A stretch of 64,000 nucleotides of DNA from an uncultured Bacteroidota bacterium (GCA_903893815.1 CAITNS010000067.1:29385-93384), one strand, 5' to 3'. Shown: positions 52,519-62,486, counted from the first letter of the stretch. Numbers and translations are program-made. The notes: generated from the sequence alone by a model not told the origin.

Positions 52519-55500
52519 ATGCTTAAACGCACGCTATATATATTTCTATTGCTAATTAGTTCAAAATTAGTAACAGCTCAATGCCCTCAGATATACGATT
52601 ACTTGGGCAATTTGGTAAACCGCCCTTATTTTATCGATTGTCAGGGAACAGGCACTTACAATATGAACTTTGCATCAAGTACTAGCTGGGGAGCCTACAC
52701 TATCAATTGGGGAGATGGCACAGCTAATACAGTTGGAGGCTCATACACCGCAAATTCATTAATTAATCACACCTATAATTCAGCAACACCTGATACTTTT
52801 GTAATTAGCTTAAATATTCCATCACTTGGTTGTTCACTAACAGGTATTGCTGTAATGGAAAAACCAGTAAATGCGTCAATCCAAATTCCTATTGGCGGAA
52901 TAACAACCGCCTGTGCTCCAAAAGCACTATTATTTACAAACTCTAGTACAGATGTTTCTGAAAGCACCACATTTACATGGAACTTTGGAGATGGAACAGC
53001 TCCCGTTACATTTAATTATACAAATGCTGGTCAAACAATTTCTCATACTTATAATCCAGGCACTGTAAATTGCCAAACTGCTGTAACACTTACTGCCGAT
53101 AATTATTGTACCGCCATTCCAACTATCGCTAACTTTAATCCTATTCAAATTTATGATAAAGATGATGCTGCTATTACGCCATCCGCTTTTATTAAATGTT
53201 GGCCCGACAATGTTTTTACATTTACTAATACAACCAATAGAAATTGTGTTCCTCAAGGAAATACGTTTCAACGCCAAGAACGATGGAACCTTGGAAATCA
53301 TTGGGGCATGGGACATGATTCGATTGTTGGATGGAGACCTTGGCCACCAACTTCCCCTCTTACTGTTGCTTATCCATCGGTAGGCACCTATACAGTTATG
53401 CTAGAAGATAGTAATTTATGTGGAGTAGATATTCAAGTACAATCAGTTACCATAGTAAACCCTCCAACCGCTGGAGCAATTGCACCTGCTGGTCCATTTT
53501 GTCAAGGTAGTGCTGTTACATTTACCAATACTAGTTCAACTGGTTATTTATATAGATGGAATTTTGGCACAGGCGGTGCATTTGTTTCTCGTCCTTTTGG
53601 ACCACAAACATTTACATACAACGCATCTGGCACATTTACTATATCAGTAGTAGCATTAATCGGCGGCGGTGGCGCATTGTGCACGGATACAGATAAAGTG
53701 GTAATTACTATCTTACCACGACCAAATGCTGATTTCACAGTAACTCCAAATAAAGGTTGTACTTCTATTGTAGGCGCAACCTTTACAGATCAATCTAGTA
53801 GCTCTGTTGACTGGAACTGGAATTTTGGAAATGGAAATACTTTCAACGGTCAATTTCCTCCTCCACAAAACTATAATACGGTTGGAAATTTTGTAGCGAC
53901 CTTAACTGTTACAGCAGCTAATACTTGCGTTCATACATTTACTGCTCCCATCAATGTTTATCAAATTCCAACAGCAGCATTTAGTGCCGCTAATGCTTGT
54001 GTTTTATCCCCTGCTTCATTTACAGATAATTCAACAAATGCTCCTGGCGATCCAATTGTATCTTGGAAATGGAATTTTGGAGACGCATCGCCAACGGCAA
54101 CTGCTTCTTTACAAAATCCTTCTCACACCTATACCACACAAAATACTTACACGGTTGAGTTAATTGTAAATACAGCCAATTGTACCGACACTGTTTTACA
54201 AACCATCAACATTAACGTAAAGCCAACCGCCGACTTTACATTAACCCCAATTAATGGCTGCCCTACTCTAACGGTTAACTTCACTAATACTTCCAACAGT
54301 GCTACATCTTATACTTGGAACTTTGGAAACGGAAATACCTCAACAACCACCGACCCTATTGAAAGTTTTACCAATACTACAGCATCAAATTTAGTGTACA
54401 CGGTAAATTTAGTTGCTTCTACCGCAGCTGGCTGTACAGATACCCATACTTCAACTGTCACAGTATTTACAAAACCAAGTGCATCATTTACAGTAAGTGC
54501 TCCTGCTGGCTGTTCGCCTGTAGCGGCAACATTTACAAATAACTCTATAGGTGCAACAAGTTATAACTGGGATTTTGGCGACTTATCTTCAAGCACAGCA
54601 ACAACATCTGTTGTATCTCATACCTATATGAATACAACTTTACTAATACAAACCTTTACCGCACAATTAGTAGCAACGAGCAGTAATGGATGTAAGGATA
54701 GTACATCATTAACAGTAACTATTTATCCTCGACCTATTTTTAATTTTACAATGATACCAAGCAATGGATGTTCGCCATTAATCGTTAACTTTCCACCTGT
54801 ATTAGGAGCCGTAACTTATGAATGGGATTTTGGAGATGGCAGCCCTTTAAATTTTTCGCCAAACCCAACACATGTTTTTACGAATACAACAACTGTAGAT
54901 CAAACCTATACGGTTCAATTAATTGCCTCAAACGCTTTTTCTTGTGCAGATACAACATACGGATACCCGATAGTATTTGCTAAACCTCAAGCTAACTTTG
55001 TGGTAACGCCAACTGTAGGGTGCTCTCCGTTAGCAACTACTTTTACAAACACAAGTATTGCAGGTTCAACTTATTTATGGAAATTTGGAGATGGTAATAC
55101 TGCCATTACAAATAATACGAATCACACTTATACAAATTTAAGTAATATAAACAACCAAACATATACTTGCACACTTGTTGCTACAAGCGCTAATGGTTGT
55201 AAAGATTCTCTCGACAAATTTGTATTAGTACATTTTAAACCATTTGCCGATTTTGCATTAGATACACCACGCTGTGTTTCTAAGACCATTACGTTTACTA
55301 ATACATCGCAAGGCTCAACAACTGATAGTTGGAACTTTGGAGATAGTAGTCCATTATCTGGTGTTACTAGTCCCGCGCATACCTATACAAACAATAGTAT
55401 TAATAATTTAACCTTTAGTGTTACCTTAATTTCAACCAGTGCATTTGGCTGCAAGGATACCGCTAATGCCATTACTACCATTTTTGCGAAGCCAATAGCT

Positions 55501-57303
55501 AATGCTGTTTTAACACCAACATCAGGCTGCTCTCCGCTAGCGGTGAACATGAATAATACCAGTAATTTTGCAAATACCTATGAGTGGAAATACGGAGATG
55601 GAAACTCAGCAACAACTGCCAATTCAAATTACACTTACACAAACCTAAGCAATTCATCAAACCAAACATTTACTTGTACACTTGTTGCTACTAATAACAA
55701 TGGTTGCAAAGATTCTGTTTTAATACCAGTACTAACATTTTTTAAACCAGATGCAACTTTTAGTAATGATACGCCAAGATGCGCCTCTAAAACTATTACC
55801 TTTTTAAATAATACTTTAGGTTCAACAGGTAATGTTTGGAACTTTGGAGATTTTTCTGGCACCTCATCTCTTCCTAATCCCGTTCACACTTATACTAATA
55901 CATCGGCAAGTAACTTAACATTTACCGTTCAATTAATTGTAACTACCGCCTCGGGTTGTAAGGATACTACTTTAGGTTATCCGGAAATTTATGCAAAACC
56001 AGTTGCTAATTTTGCTTTAACGCCAAGTGTTTCATGTTCGCCCTTAACAACAACCATGACTAACTCTAGTTTATTTGCAACATCTTATTTATGGAAATAT
56101 GGAGATGGAAATACAAATGCTACCTTTAATACAAATTATACCTACACAAATACAAGTAACATCACTAATCAATCTTATAACTGTACTTTATTGGCCATTA
56201 ACTCCAATGGCTGTATTGACTCAGTTAGTAAGCCTGTATTGATTTTATTTAACCCAAAAGCAAACTTTACAGTTGATACTCCTGCTTGTTCGCCAAAACT
56301 ACTAAGCTTTACTAATACATCCATTGGTGCTAATGGTTATAATTGGGATTTTGGAACAAACACTTCAACCAATACAAATCCATCTCAAGCATTTACAAAT
56401 ACTACCACTGCTAATATTACAAACACCATTCAATTAATTGCAACCTCCTTAAGCAATTGTAAAGACACAATTATAGTTCCTATTATAGTTCATCCAAAAC
56501 CAGAATTTACTATTATTGCTTCACCAGATAGTGGCTGTACCGCACTAACGGTTAACTTCCCTACAATTGCTAATGTTGCTAACTATCAATGGAATTTTGG
56601 AGATGGAAATATTGCAACCACAGATAATCCAAGTAATATTTATTTTAATAACTCTCAAGTAACCAAAACATTTACAGTACAATTAATTGGCACAGATGGT
56701 TATGGATGTAAAGATACTTCTCAAAAAGTAATCAAAGTATATGCTAAACCAATTGCTTTATTTCAAGCGAATCCCAATTTAGTATTCGTGCCAACAAATC
56801 CTGTTACCTGTACTAACTTATCGGCAGGAGCCGTGAGCTATTCTTGGAATTTTGGAGATGGCAATACATCCACCGAAACAAGTCCTCTTCATACTTATCA
56901 AGATCCTGGTGAGTATCAAATATTTTTAGTAGCCAAAAACATTCATGGCTGTTTAGATACATTTAATTTGCCATCAAAAATTGTGGCTGAATTAGAAAGC
57001 TCTGTTGAAATACCAAATGCCTTTTCTCCAAATCCAAACGGTGGTAATGGCGGTGCATTTAGTGCAACCGATGTTAATAACGATGTGTTTCATCCTGTAT
57101 TAAAAGGCATCGACAAATATGAATTAAATATTTTCTCACGCTGGGGCGAACTATTATTTGTATCAAAAGATATTACCATTGGCTGGGATGGTTATTATAA
57201 AGGAAAATTATGTACACAAGATGTATATATATGGAAAATAAATGCAACCACTTTAGATGGTAAAAAAATTGCAAAAACTGGCGATGTGCTTTTGTTTAGA
57301 TAA
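52519..57303 (+). CDS. Multi-PKD adhesin with T9SS type B sorting domain
   Basis: A 1594-aa secreted protein. Signal peptide (1-20, ends VTAQ), then about 15-17 PKD-like modules of ~80-90 residues each with WNFGDG-type turn motifs (FTWNFGDGTA, VTYEWDFGDGSP, ANYQWNFGDGN and others). The C-terminal ~90 residues are the gliding-motility-associated type B T9SS domain (VEIPNAFSPN, FSRWGELLF, GWDGYYKGKLC). It forms a long, stiff surface fibre and may be anchored by the PorP/SprF protein two genes on. The gene directly follows rnpB. Stop TAA is one base before the next gene, so it is the first gene of an operon with the PD40 and PorP genes. Confidence 0.92.
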   Translation: MLKRTLYIFLLLISSKLVTAQCPQIYDYLGNLVNRPYFIDCQGTGTYNMNFASSTSWGAYTINWGDGTANTVGGSYTANSLINHTYNSATPDTFVISLNIPSLGCSLTGIAVMEKPVNASIQIPIGGITTACAPKALLFTNSSTDVSESTTFTWNFGDGTAPVTFNYTNAGQTISHTYNPGTVNCQTAVTLTADNYCTAIPTIANFNPIQIYDKDDAAITPSAFIKCWPDNVFTFTNTTNRNCVPQGNTFQRQERWNLGNHWGMGHDSIVGWRPWPPTSPLTVAYPSVGTYTVMLEDSNLCGVDIQVQSVTIVNPPTAGAIAPAGPFCQGSAVTFTNTSSTGYLYRWNFGTGGAFVSRPFGPQTFTYNASGTFTISVVALIGGGGALCTDTDKVVITILPRPNADFTVTPNKGCTSIVGATFTDQSSSSVDWNWNFGNGNTFNGQFPPPQNYNTVGNFVATLTVTAANTCVHTFTAPINVYQIPTAAFSAANACVLSPASFTDNSTNAPGDPIVSWKWNFGDASPTATASLQNPSHTYTTQNTYTVELIVNTANCTDTVLQTININVKPTADFTLTPINGCPTLTVNFTNTSNSATSYTWNFGNGNTSTTTDPIESFTNTTASNLVYTVNLVASTAAGCTDTHTSTVTVFTKPSASFTVSAPAGCSPVAATFTNNSIGATSYNWDFGDLSSSTATTSVVSHTYMNTTLLIQTFTAQLVATSSNGCKDSTSLTVTIYPRPIFNFTMIPSNGCSPLIVNFPPVLGAVTYEWDFGDGSPLNFSPNPTHVFTNTTTVDQTYTVQLIASNAFSCADTTYGYPIVFAKPQANFVVTPTVGCSPLATTFTNTSIAGSTYLWKFGDGNTAITNNTNHTYTNLSNINNQTYTCTLVATSANGCKDSLDKFVLVHFKPFADFALDTPRCVSKTITFTNTSQGSTTDSWNFGDSSPLSGVTSPAHTYTNNSINNLTFSVTLISTSAFGCKDTANAITTIFAKPIANAVLTPTSGCSPLAVNMNNTSNFANTYEWKYGDGNSATTANSNYTYTNLSNSSNQTFTCTLVATNNNGCKDSVLIPVLTFFKPDATFSNDTPRCASKTITFLNNTLGSTGNVWNFGDFSGTSSLPNPVHTYTNTSASNLTFTVQLIVTTASGCKDTTLGYPEIYAKPVANFALTPSVSCSPLTTTMTNSSLFATSYLWKYGDGNTNATFNTNYTYTNTSNITNQSYNCTLLAINSNGCIDSVSKPVLILFNPKANFTVDTPACSPKLLSFTNTSIGANGYNWDFGTNTSTNTNPSQAFTNTTTANITNTIQLIATSLSNCKDTIIVPIIVHPKPEFTIIASPDSGCTALTVNFPTIANVANYQWNFGDGNIATTDNPSNIYFNNSQVTKTFTVQLIGTDGYGCKDTSQKVIKVYAKPIALFQANPNLVFVPTNPVTCTNLSAGAVSYSWNFGDGNTSTETSPLHTYQDPGEYQIFLVAKNIHGCLDTFNLPSKIVAELESSVEIPNAFSPNPNGGNGGAFSATDVNNDVFHPVLKGIDKYELNIFSRWGELLFVSKDITIGWDGYYKGKLCTQDVYIWKINATTLDGKKIAKTGDVLLFR
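54982..56440 (+). repeat. Alternating two-module PKD superrepeat
   Basis: PKD modules in this segment alternate between type A (GCSPLxTTxTN, WKxGDGN, TYTNLSN) and type B (DTPRCxSKTITF, WNFGD, GCKDT). The A-B pair recurs about three times at ~500 bp. The array therefore grew by duplication of a two-domain unit. Confidence 0.65.
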
Positions 57304-57304
57304 C

Positions 57305-58864
57305 ATGAAATTAGTTGTTTACATAGCTATTCTATTTTGCTCCGCACACTTGTTCGGTCAAACAAAAGTGAGCTCCAAATTGTATGCAAAAGATTTGAAG
57401 TTAGCTAACGCTGCATTTGAGCAAGAAGATTATTTAAACGCCATTAACTTTTACAGAAAAGTTTTAGCAATTGATTTAAATAACGAAACGTCTCATTTAA
57501 ACTCTGTTATTAGTCGCTTAAATTTAAATCAAGCGCCCGACTCTAGCTATAATCATATTGTTAAATTAAAAAACAGCAAAACACCAGAGGTGTTATTTTA
57601 TTTCGGAAAATTTTATCACCTCACTTCTAATTTTGAGCAAGCCATCAAGTACTATACTAATTACAGAGCAATTGCCATAAAAGAAAGAGCCATTACGAAT
57701 GATGATGTGGATTATCATATTGCTTGTAGTAAAAACGCTATTGATTTAATAAGTCAACCTCATCGTTCAATTATCAAAAATGTGGGTAATGTAATAAACT
57801 CTTCTTTTGCTGAGTATGTGCCATTAATTACACCTGATGAAAGTTTAATGTACTTCACCTCTCGCCGAGAAGGAAGCACTGGAAACCTAAAAGACGCTTA
57901 TAATGCGTATTACGAAGATGTGTATGTTTCTCAAAAAATGGAAGATGGTAAATGGGGAACTCCAAAAAATATTGGCGCACCAATTAATACCAACACCCAT
58001 GATGCTTGTGTCGCTTTAAGCTTTGATGGCAATCAATTAATGATTTACAGAACATCAGATGATAAATTAACGGGCGATTTATACATGACGAGAATAAGTT
58101 TTAATGGATGGACGACTCCTGAAAAACTTGGAGCTGAAATAAATACACCCTTTATAGAAACCAGCGCTTGTTTTAGTTCTGATACAAGTGTGATATTTTT
58201 TAGTAGTAATAAACCTGGAGGCTTTGGTGGAAAAGATATTTATCGTATTAAAAAATTACCAAACGGCAGATGGTCGATGCCATTAAACCTAGGTGCAACA
58301 ATTAATACTTACAAAGATGAAGACGCACCTTTTTTACATCCTGATGGAACTACTTTATACTTTAGTTCAAAAGGGCATAACACGATGGGAGAATACGATG
58401 TTTTTAAAACTATTTTAAATCAAGAAACCAATACATTTTCTCCTCCCGAAAATTTAGGTTTTCCAATCAATACAGTAAACAATGATATTTTCTTTGTATT
58501 AAATGCCAATGGCACACATGGATATTATTCTTCAGTAAAAGAAGAAACTTTTGGTGGTTCAGATATTTATATGATTGACACTCGTTTTGGAGACAATGAT
58601 TTAAAAGTAAAACATGGTGTGGTTATGTTTGGCAATGAAGTTAGTAAGGCAAAAATTACCATTATAGATACTGAAAGCAAGCAAGTTTCTGGCATTTATA
58701 ATGCGAATTCAAAAACAGGGAAATTTATTTTGGTAGTGAATCCTGTAAAGCCTTATAAAGCCATTATTGAAGAAGATGGTTTCCAAACGATGATTGTAGA
58801 TATTGAACCTTTGGCTAATGAACAATTTGAAAAAGATTTAATTATAATTTTAACTAAAAAATAA
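57305..58864 (+). CDS. TPR/PD40-repeat protein with carboxypeptidase-regulatory-like domain
   Basis: A 519-aa exported protein. Signal peptide ends LFGQ (~19), then TPR helices (~25-125: LANAAFEQEDYLNAINFYRKVL and EQAIKYYTNYRAI). A PD40/WD40-like β-propeller of about five blades follows (LMYFTSRREGSTG, VIFFSSNKPGGFGGKDIYRIK, TLYFSSKGHNTMGEYDVFK, YYSSVKEETFGGSDIYMID), then a short carboxypeptidase-regulatory-like domain at the end. PorE of T9SS has this order plus OmpA; the OmpA part is missing here. A longer reading from 57257 would overlap the adhesin by 47 bp, so the Met at 57305 is used. It probably links periplasm to the adhesin export complex. Confidence 0.85.
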   Translation: MKLVVYIAILFCSAHLFGQTKVSSKLYAKDLKLANAAFEQEDYLNAINFYRKVLAIDLNNETSHLNSVISRLNLNQAPDSSYNHIVKLKNSKTPEVLFYFGKFYHLTSNFEQAIKYYTNYRAIAIKERAITNDDVDYHIACSKNAIDLISQPHRSIIKNVGNVINSSFAEYVPLITPDESLMYFTSRREGSTGNLKDAYNAYYEDVYVSQKMEDGKWGTPKNIGAPINTNTHDACVALSFDGNQLMIYRTSDDKLTGDLYMTRISFNGWTTPEKLGAEINTPFIETSACFSSDTSVIFFSSNKPGGFGGKDIYRIKKLPNGRWSMPLNLGATINTYKDEDAPFLHPDGTTLYFSSKGHNTMGEYDVFKTILNQETNTFSPPENLGFPINTVNNDIFFVLNANGTHGYYSSVKEETFGGSDIYMIDTRFGDNDLKVKHGVVMFGNEVSKAKITIIDTESKQVSGIYNANSKTGKFILVVNPVKPYKAIIEEDGFQTMIVDIEPLANEQFEKDLIIILTKK

Positions 58865-58869
58865 GCGCT

Positions 58870-58908
58870 ATTAAAAAAACAATTACATATTTCGCTCTAA
58901 CACTTTAC
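58870..58908 (+). other. Probable N-terminal extension of the PorP/SprF gene from an ATT start
   Basis: In frame with the ATG at 58909, the codons from ATT 58870 encode IKKTITYFALTLY, continuing into MALFSIVLKAQ. Together this is a perfect signal peptide with a KK n-region, while the ATG alone gives a peptide too short for export. No ATG, GTG or TTG exists upstream before the preceding stop frame. Either ATT is used as start codon or an ATG was mutated. Confidence 0.55.
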
Positions 58909-59874
58909 ATGGCTTTGTTTTCAATAGTATTGAAAGCACAAGATGCTCAGTTTACACAATTTTATGCTGCTCCTATGTATTTAAATCCTGCATTTACAGG
59001 TGTTACCTACGAGCACCGTTTTGTGGCGAATTACCGAAATCAATGGCCTGGCATTAAAAGAGCCTACCAAACCTTTATGGCTAGTTATGATTATAACATG
59101 AGTGATATTAATAGTGGCTTAGGAATAACTGTAATGCAAGATAGAGCTGGAACAGCTGGATTAACACATACGCAAATTGGAACTAATTACGCCTATCATT
59201 TTAAAGTAAGTAAGACGGCAGAAATTAGATTAGGTGCTAATTTAAACTACAATATGAAACGCATTGATTTTGGGAAACTAAAATTTAACGATCAAATTAC
59301 TACAGGTTCAAGCGTCTCAACAGAGGCTGCTAATTATGAGCAATTAAACTTTATGGATTTTGCTGCTGGGGCTTTATTAAACTCAACAGAATACTGGCTT
59401 GGCTTAAGCGCTAAACATTTAACACAACCTAATAGTAGTTTAACAGGCGATAGAGTGCCTTTGCCATTGAGTTTAAGTTTACATGGTGGTTACCGTTTTA
59501 TTATCGAACAAAAATCTAAAAATGATATTAAGCGTTATATCTCTCCTGCATTTAATTATCGCCATCAACAAAAATACGATCAATTAGATATTGGTGTATA
59601 TTACTATCATTTACCTTTAAATGTAGGTTTATGGTACAGAGGCTTGCCATTTAAAACATACGGACCAACCTATAGCAGCCGTGAATCGATTGCAGTGTTA
59701 GTTGGATTTGATATCACAGAATACAACTTACGTATTGGTTATAGTTACGATTTAACTATCTCAAAATTGGGTGTTGCCAATTCATTTGGCGGGCATGAAG
59801 TTTCTTTAGTATATGAAATTGCTAAAAAGAAAAAGAAAACAAGAAGAGTGTTAGTAAGCTGTCCGAAGTTTTAG
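58909..59874 (+). CDS. PorP/SprF-family type IX secretion system membrane protein
   Basis: A 321-aa outer-membrane β-barrel. The start of the mature protein QDAQFTQFYAAPMYLNPAFTG is the family hallmark. Further markers are HRFVANYRNQWPG, ISPAFNYRHQQKYDQLDIGVYYY, LNVGLWYRGLPF, and LRIGYSYDLTISKLG. PorP/SprF proteins anchor or help secrete the T9SS type B adhesin encoded two genes upstream. The end KKTRRVLVSCPKF is typical. The ATG chosen here lies inside the signal peptide; true translation may begin at ATT 58870. The gap to the PD40 gene is 44 bp and the three genes form one operon. Confidence 0.9.
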   Translation: MALFSIVLKAQDAQFTQFYAAPMYLNPAFTGVTYEHRFVANYRNQWPGIKRAYQTFMASYDYNMSDINSGLGITVMQDRAGTAGLTHTQIGTNYAYHFKVSKTAEIRLGANLNYNMKRIDFGKLKFNDQITTGSSVSTEAANYEQLNFMDFAAGALLNSTEYWLGLSAKHLTQPNSSLTGDRVPLPLSLSLHGGYRFIIEQKSKNDIKRYISPAFNYRHQQKYDQLDIGVYYYHLPLNVGLWYRGLPFKTYGPTYSSRESIAVLVGFDITEYNLRIGYSYDLTISKLGVANSFGGHEVSLVYEIAKKKKKTRRVLVSCPKF

Positions 59875-59908
59875 TTATTCAAATCCTTTACTATTTCATT
59901 AATACTGT

Positions 59909-60523
59909 ATGACATTCGATTATTTGATTAAAGGACTTTTAGTGGGCTTTTCGATTGCCGCACCAGTTGGGCCAATTGGCGTTTTAGTCATTAGAAGAAC
60001 CCTAACTGAAGGGCGCTTATCTGGACTTTTTACTGGGCTGGGCGCAGCCGTGGCAGATGGAACTTATGGTTTTATAGCAGGCTTTGGGTTAACGAGTATT
60101 TCAGATTTTTTAATTGCTCAGCAATTTTGGATGAAATTATTTGGAGGTCTATTTTTACTTTACTTAGGAATTAAAATATTGATTAGCAAAGCAGCTACAA
60201 AAGAAGCGAACATTGATAGTAATGGCTTATTAAAAAATTTCACTTCTACGTTTTTACTAACCATAACCAATCCAATAACTATTCTAACTTTCTTTGCTGT
60301 TTTTGCTGGGCTTGGTTTAGGGCAAGAAAAAACAAACTATATGTTATCATCTGCTTTAGTGTTAGGTGTTTTTATCGGGTCTGCAGTTTGGTGGCTATTA
60401 TTAAGTACCGTCTTAAATTTGTTTAGAAACAAAATAACCACTAGTGGATTAACCTGGATTAATCGCTTTTCTGGCATATTGATATTGTCCTTTGCTATTC
60501 TTGCTTTTTATTCTCTTTTGTAA
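59909..60523 (+). CDS. LysE-family amino-acid exporter
   Basis: A 204-aa inner-membrane protein with six helices. The LysE/RhtB signature AAPVGPIGVLVIRRTL is near the N-terminus, followed by GLGAAVADGTYGFIAGFGL and NPITILTFFAVFAGLGL. It exports amino acids or small metabolites by proton exchange; substrate unknown. It starts 34 bp after the PorP stop on the same strand and may be read from the adhesin operon. Confidence 0.88.
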   Translation: MTFDYLIKGLLVGFSIAAPVGPIGVLVIRRTLTEGRLSGLFTGLGAAVADGTYGFIAGFGLTSISDFLIAQQFWMKLFGGLFLLYLGIKILISKAATKEANIDSNGLLKNFTSTFLLTITNPITILTFFAVFAGLGLGQEKTNYMLSSALVLGVFIGSAVWWLLLSTVLNLFRNKITTSGLTWINRFSGILILSFAILAFYSLL

Positions 60524-60531
60524 TATCTAAA

Positions 60532-60550
60532 ACAGTAACTGCATTACTGT
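60532..60550 (+). terminator. Hairpin after LysE gene
   Basis: ACAGTAA-CTGCA-TTACTGT is a perfect 7-bp stem 9 bp after the stop of the exporter gene. The following bases (AACGGTTTTC) are only partly T-rich, so it may be a weak terminator or part of the adjacent repeat. Confidence 0.4.
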
Positions 60551-60642
60551 AACGGTTTTCGGTTTTGCAATCGGTTTGATTTTTGAATCACGCCATTGCG
60601 TGACTTCCGAAACGCTGCTAAAAAAGATAAATGTTTAATGAA

Positions 60643-60720
60643 ATTTTGCAAAGCCAAAATAATTGTGTTTTGCAGTGCGACCGCTTTTGCAAATGCCACG
60701 CCGCATGCCCGCATTTTTGG
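60643..60720. repeat. Structured intergenic repeat, copy A
   Basis: ATTTTGCAAAGCC to GCTTTTGCAAATGCC forms a hairpin with the core AAAATAATTGTG. The core is shared with 62574-62629, and the end TGCCCGCATTTTTGG with 36350-36364. It is part of the gene-free 60524-60934 region; frames opening in it are unlikely to be genes. Confidence 0.65.
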
Positions 60721-60934
60721 TAGGTTGTGTATAGGCTGGCGTTCTTTTCTATCGTGGGTTACAACCATTTTTATGTCGATTGTTTGTGTCATTTGTCGAG
60801 TGCTTTTTGTCTGGCTTGTATGTCGGTTGTTTACTTTATTTTTTGAAGCGATGGAAATTTTTCAAAACAATTTTTCTTATCAATTTTAAATAGCCACACG
60901 CGACATGCTTGCTCCAGCTAAGGCTCTAATTATA

Positions 60935-61669
60935 CTATTTGTGTTTGAACCAGCAAACAGTGTTTTCTAAATATTTTTTAAACTCAGTATTTACAGGTTT
61001 TCCATGTATTACTTTATTGTTATACTGCGTTCTGATTAAATAATTAAAAGCTCCCATATCACCTGTAAAAGCAGTTTTATTATCTGAATTATATTTTTGA
61101 TGAATTTCCCATAATTTATTGATAAAGTGTTTCATAATGGTAATATTCCCACCCATAATTCCACAATTTAGTAAAACACTGTTTGCGAAATTATATTCGT
61201 ACATTTTATAATCACGAATGTTATTGCGCAAATTTTCAGAATGTTGTTGCATCCATTCATTATTAAGTATTTTGGGTTCGTCTCCACAAAAAATACTAAT
61301 TGGATTATCTATATATAATTGTTCAAGAAATGGGTTTTTTAAAACAATTACATCAGAGATATCGGTAAAAAATATGTTATTAATAAATTCTGAATTTAGT
61401 TTTAGGAATTCATTGTAAATGTAGTATCTGTAAACATTGGGATTAAATTGAACATCGTGGTCAATTTTTATAAAAGTAATGTATTCGTTCTGATACCGTT
61501 CGCACGTGGCTACTGAACAATTATTATGAAAAATTATTCCATGTAATTTTAATTTTGAAATGGAATTTGCCCAATCTTGAATTATTGAATAATCATCATC
61601 AGCCAAAACTGTATTTCTATTTACATCGTAAACTCCTGAAATGTAAGAGGCTACTATATAATCTTTCAT
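60935..61669 (-). CDS. Predicted glycosyltransferase (GT-A-like, family unclear)
   Basis: A 244-aa cytosolic protein. It has FFTDISDVIVLKNPF, an Asp-x-x-Asp element like the metal site of GT8/GT-A enzymes, preceded by YRYYIYNEFL and followed by LNCGIMGGNITIMKHFINKLWEIH and FTGDMGAFNYLI. This resembles small transferases acting on surface glycans. It overlaps the upstream GT2 gene by 4 bp (ATGA), so both are translated from one message. Exact donor and acceptor are unknown. Confidence 0.7.
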   Translation of the reverse strand: MKDYIVASYISGVYDVNRNTVLADDDYSIIQDWANSISKLKLHGIIFHNNCSVATCERYQNEYITFIKIDHDVQFNPNVYRYYIYNEFLKLNSEFINNIFFTDISDVIVLKNPFLEQLYIDNPISIFCGDEPKILNNEWMQQHSENLRNNIRDYKMYEYNFANSVLLNCGIMGGNITIMKHFINKLWEIHQKYNSDNKTAFTGDMGAFNYLIRTQYNNKVIHGKPVNTEFKKYLENTVCWFKHK

Positions 61670-62340
61670 TGATTTAAGTTCTTTATTTTAACTCTAGCTG
61701 TAATACTATCGGGATTATTTCTGTAGTATATATAGGTTCGCAAATCTAGTTTTTTAACCATAAATTGCTGCTCAGCTCTCTCATAAAAGTGAGCATCGGC
61801 TCCATACATATTGTGAAAATTAAGACTTTTAAAAACTGCTTTTTTGCCAAATAATGTTGCAAATAATATACAATCATCTACATGTACTAAAGCACTATTA
61901 TTAAACCGATCAGGAACGTAGTAATCTGATTCTTTATGCACAATCGTTTCAGTAGTAGAGGCTATTAAATCTAGGTTTTTGATTTCGGATAGACAGGTAA
62001 GTAAATGATTTGGCTTGTATTCATCATCAGCATCAATTATAGTTATAAACTTTCCATTACTTAATAAAACTCCTTTGTTTATTGATTCTGATTGACTACA
62101 ATTTTTGTGTCGCATATAGGTAATTTTATCCTCATGTTGAATGGCATAATTAAGGATTTCATTCTGTGTGTTATTATTGCTTCCATCATCAATAATAATT
62201 AATTCAAAGTCACTAAATTCTTGATTGAGTACAGAATCTATAGCTCTTTTCACTAAAGTAAAAGGAGTATTATAAACTGACAATATTACTGAAATTGTAT
62301 ACTTGTGATACATAGTTGTGGTTATTTGTTTTGATTTCAA
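61666..62340 (-). CDS. Glycosyltransferase family 2
   Basis: A 224-aa GT2 enzyme. SVILSVYNTPFTLVKRAIDSVLNQEFSDFELIIIDDGSNNNT is the classic nucleotide-sugar site, followed by QSESINKGVLLSNGKFITIIDADDEYKPNHL with the DxD-type IDADD. The protein is short, without C-terminal membrane helices. Met at residue 10 is an alternative start and would give a tighter N-terminus. It is the first of two overlapping glycosyltransferase genes between copies of the same structured repeat. Confidence 0.85.
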   Translation of the reverse strand: MKSKQITTTMYHKYTISVILSVYNTPFTLVKRAIDSVLNQEFSDFELIIIDDGSNNNTQNEILNYAIQHEDKITYMRHKNCSQSESINKGVLLSNGKFITIIDADDEYKPNHLLTCLSEIKNLDLIASTTETIVHKESDYYVPDRFNNSALVHVDDCILFATLFGKKAVFKSLNFHNMYGADAHFYERAEQQFMVKKLDLRTYIYYRNNPDSITARVKIKNLNQ

Positions 62341-62486
62341 AAATACTATCTTAAATTAAGAACTAAGTTAAGGTTAATAAAAATTTTTAAATAATATAAT
62401 TATGAATTTCCATTCTAAAGACTTGGCTTATTTGAAGATTTTCTTCATTTCACTGTTGATTGAAATTTGCATGTTCTACAAAGTTT

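Noticed and set aside
54982..56440. CRISPR-like regular spacing
   Set aside because: The repeats are protein-coding PKD modules of ~250 bp in one open frame; there are no short identical repeats with unique spacers anywhere in the window.
60596..60889. Plus-strand 97-codon frame and the opposite 60544-60792 frame
   Set aside because: Both fall within the structured repeat; the peptide is Cys/Phe-rich and does not resemble a protein family.
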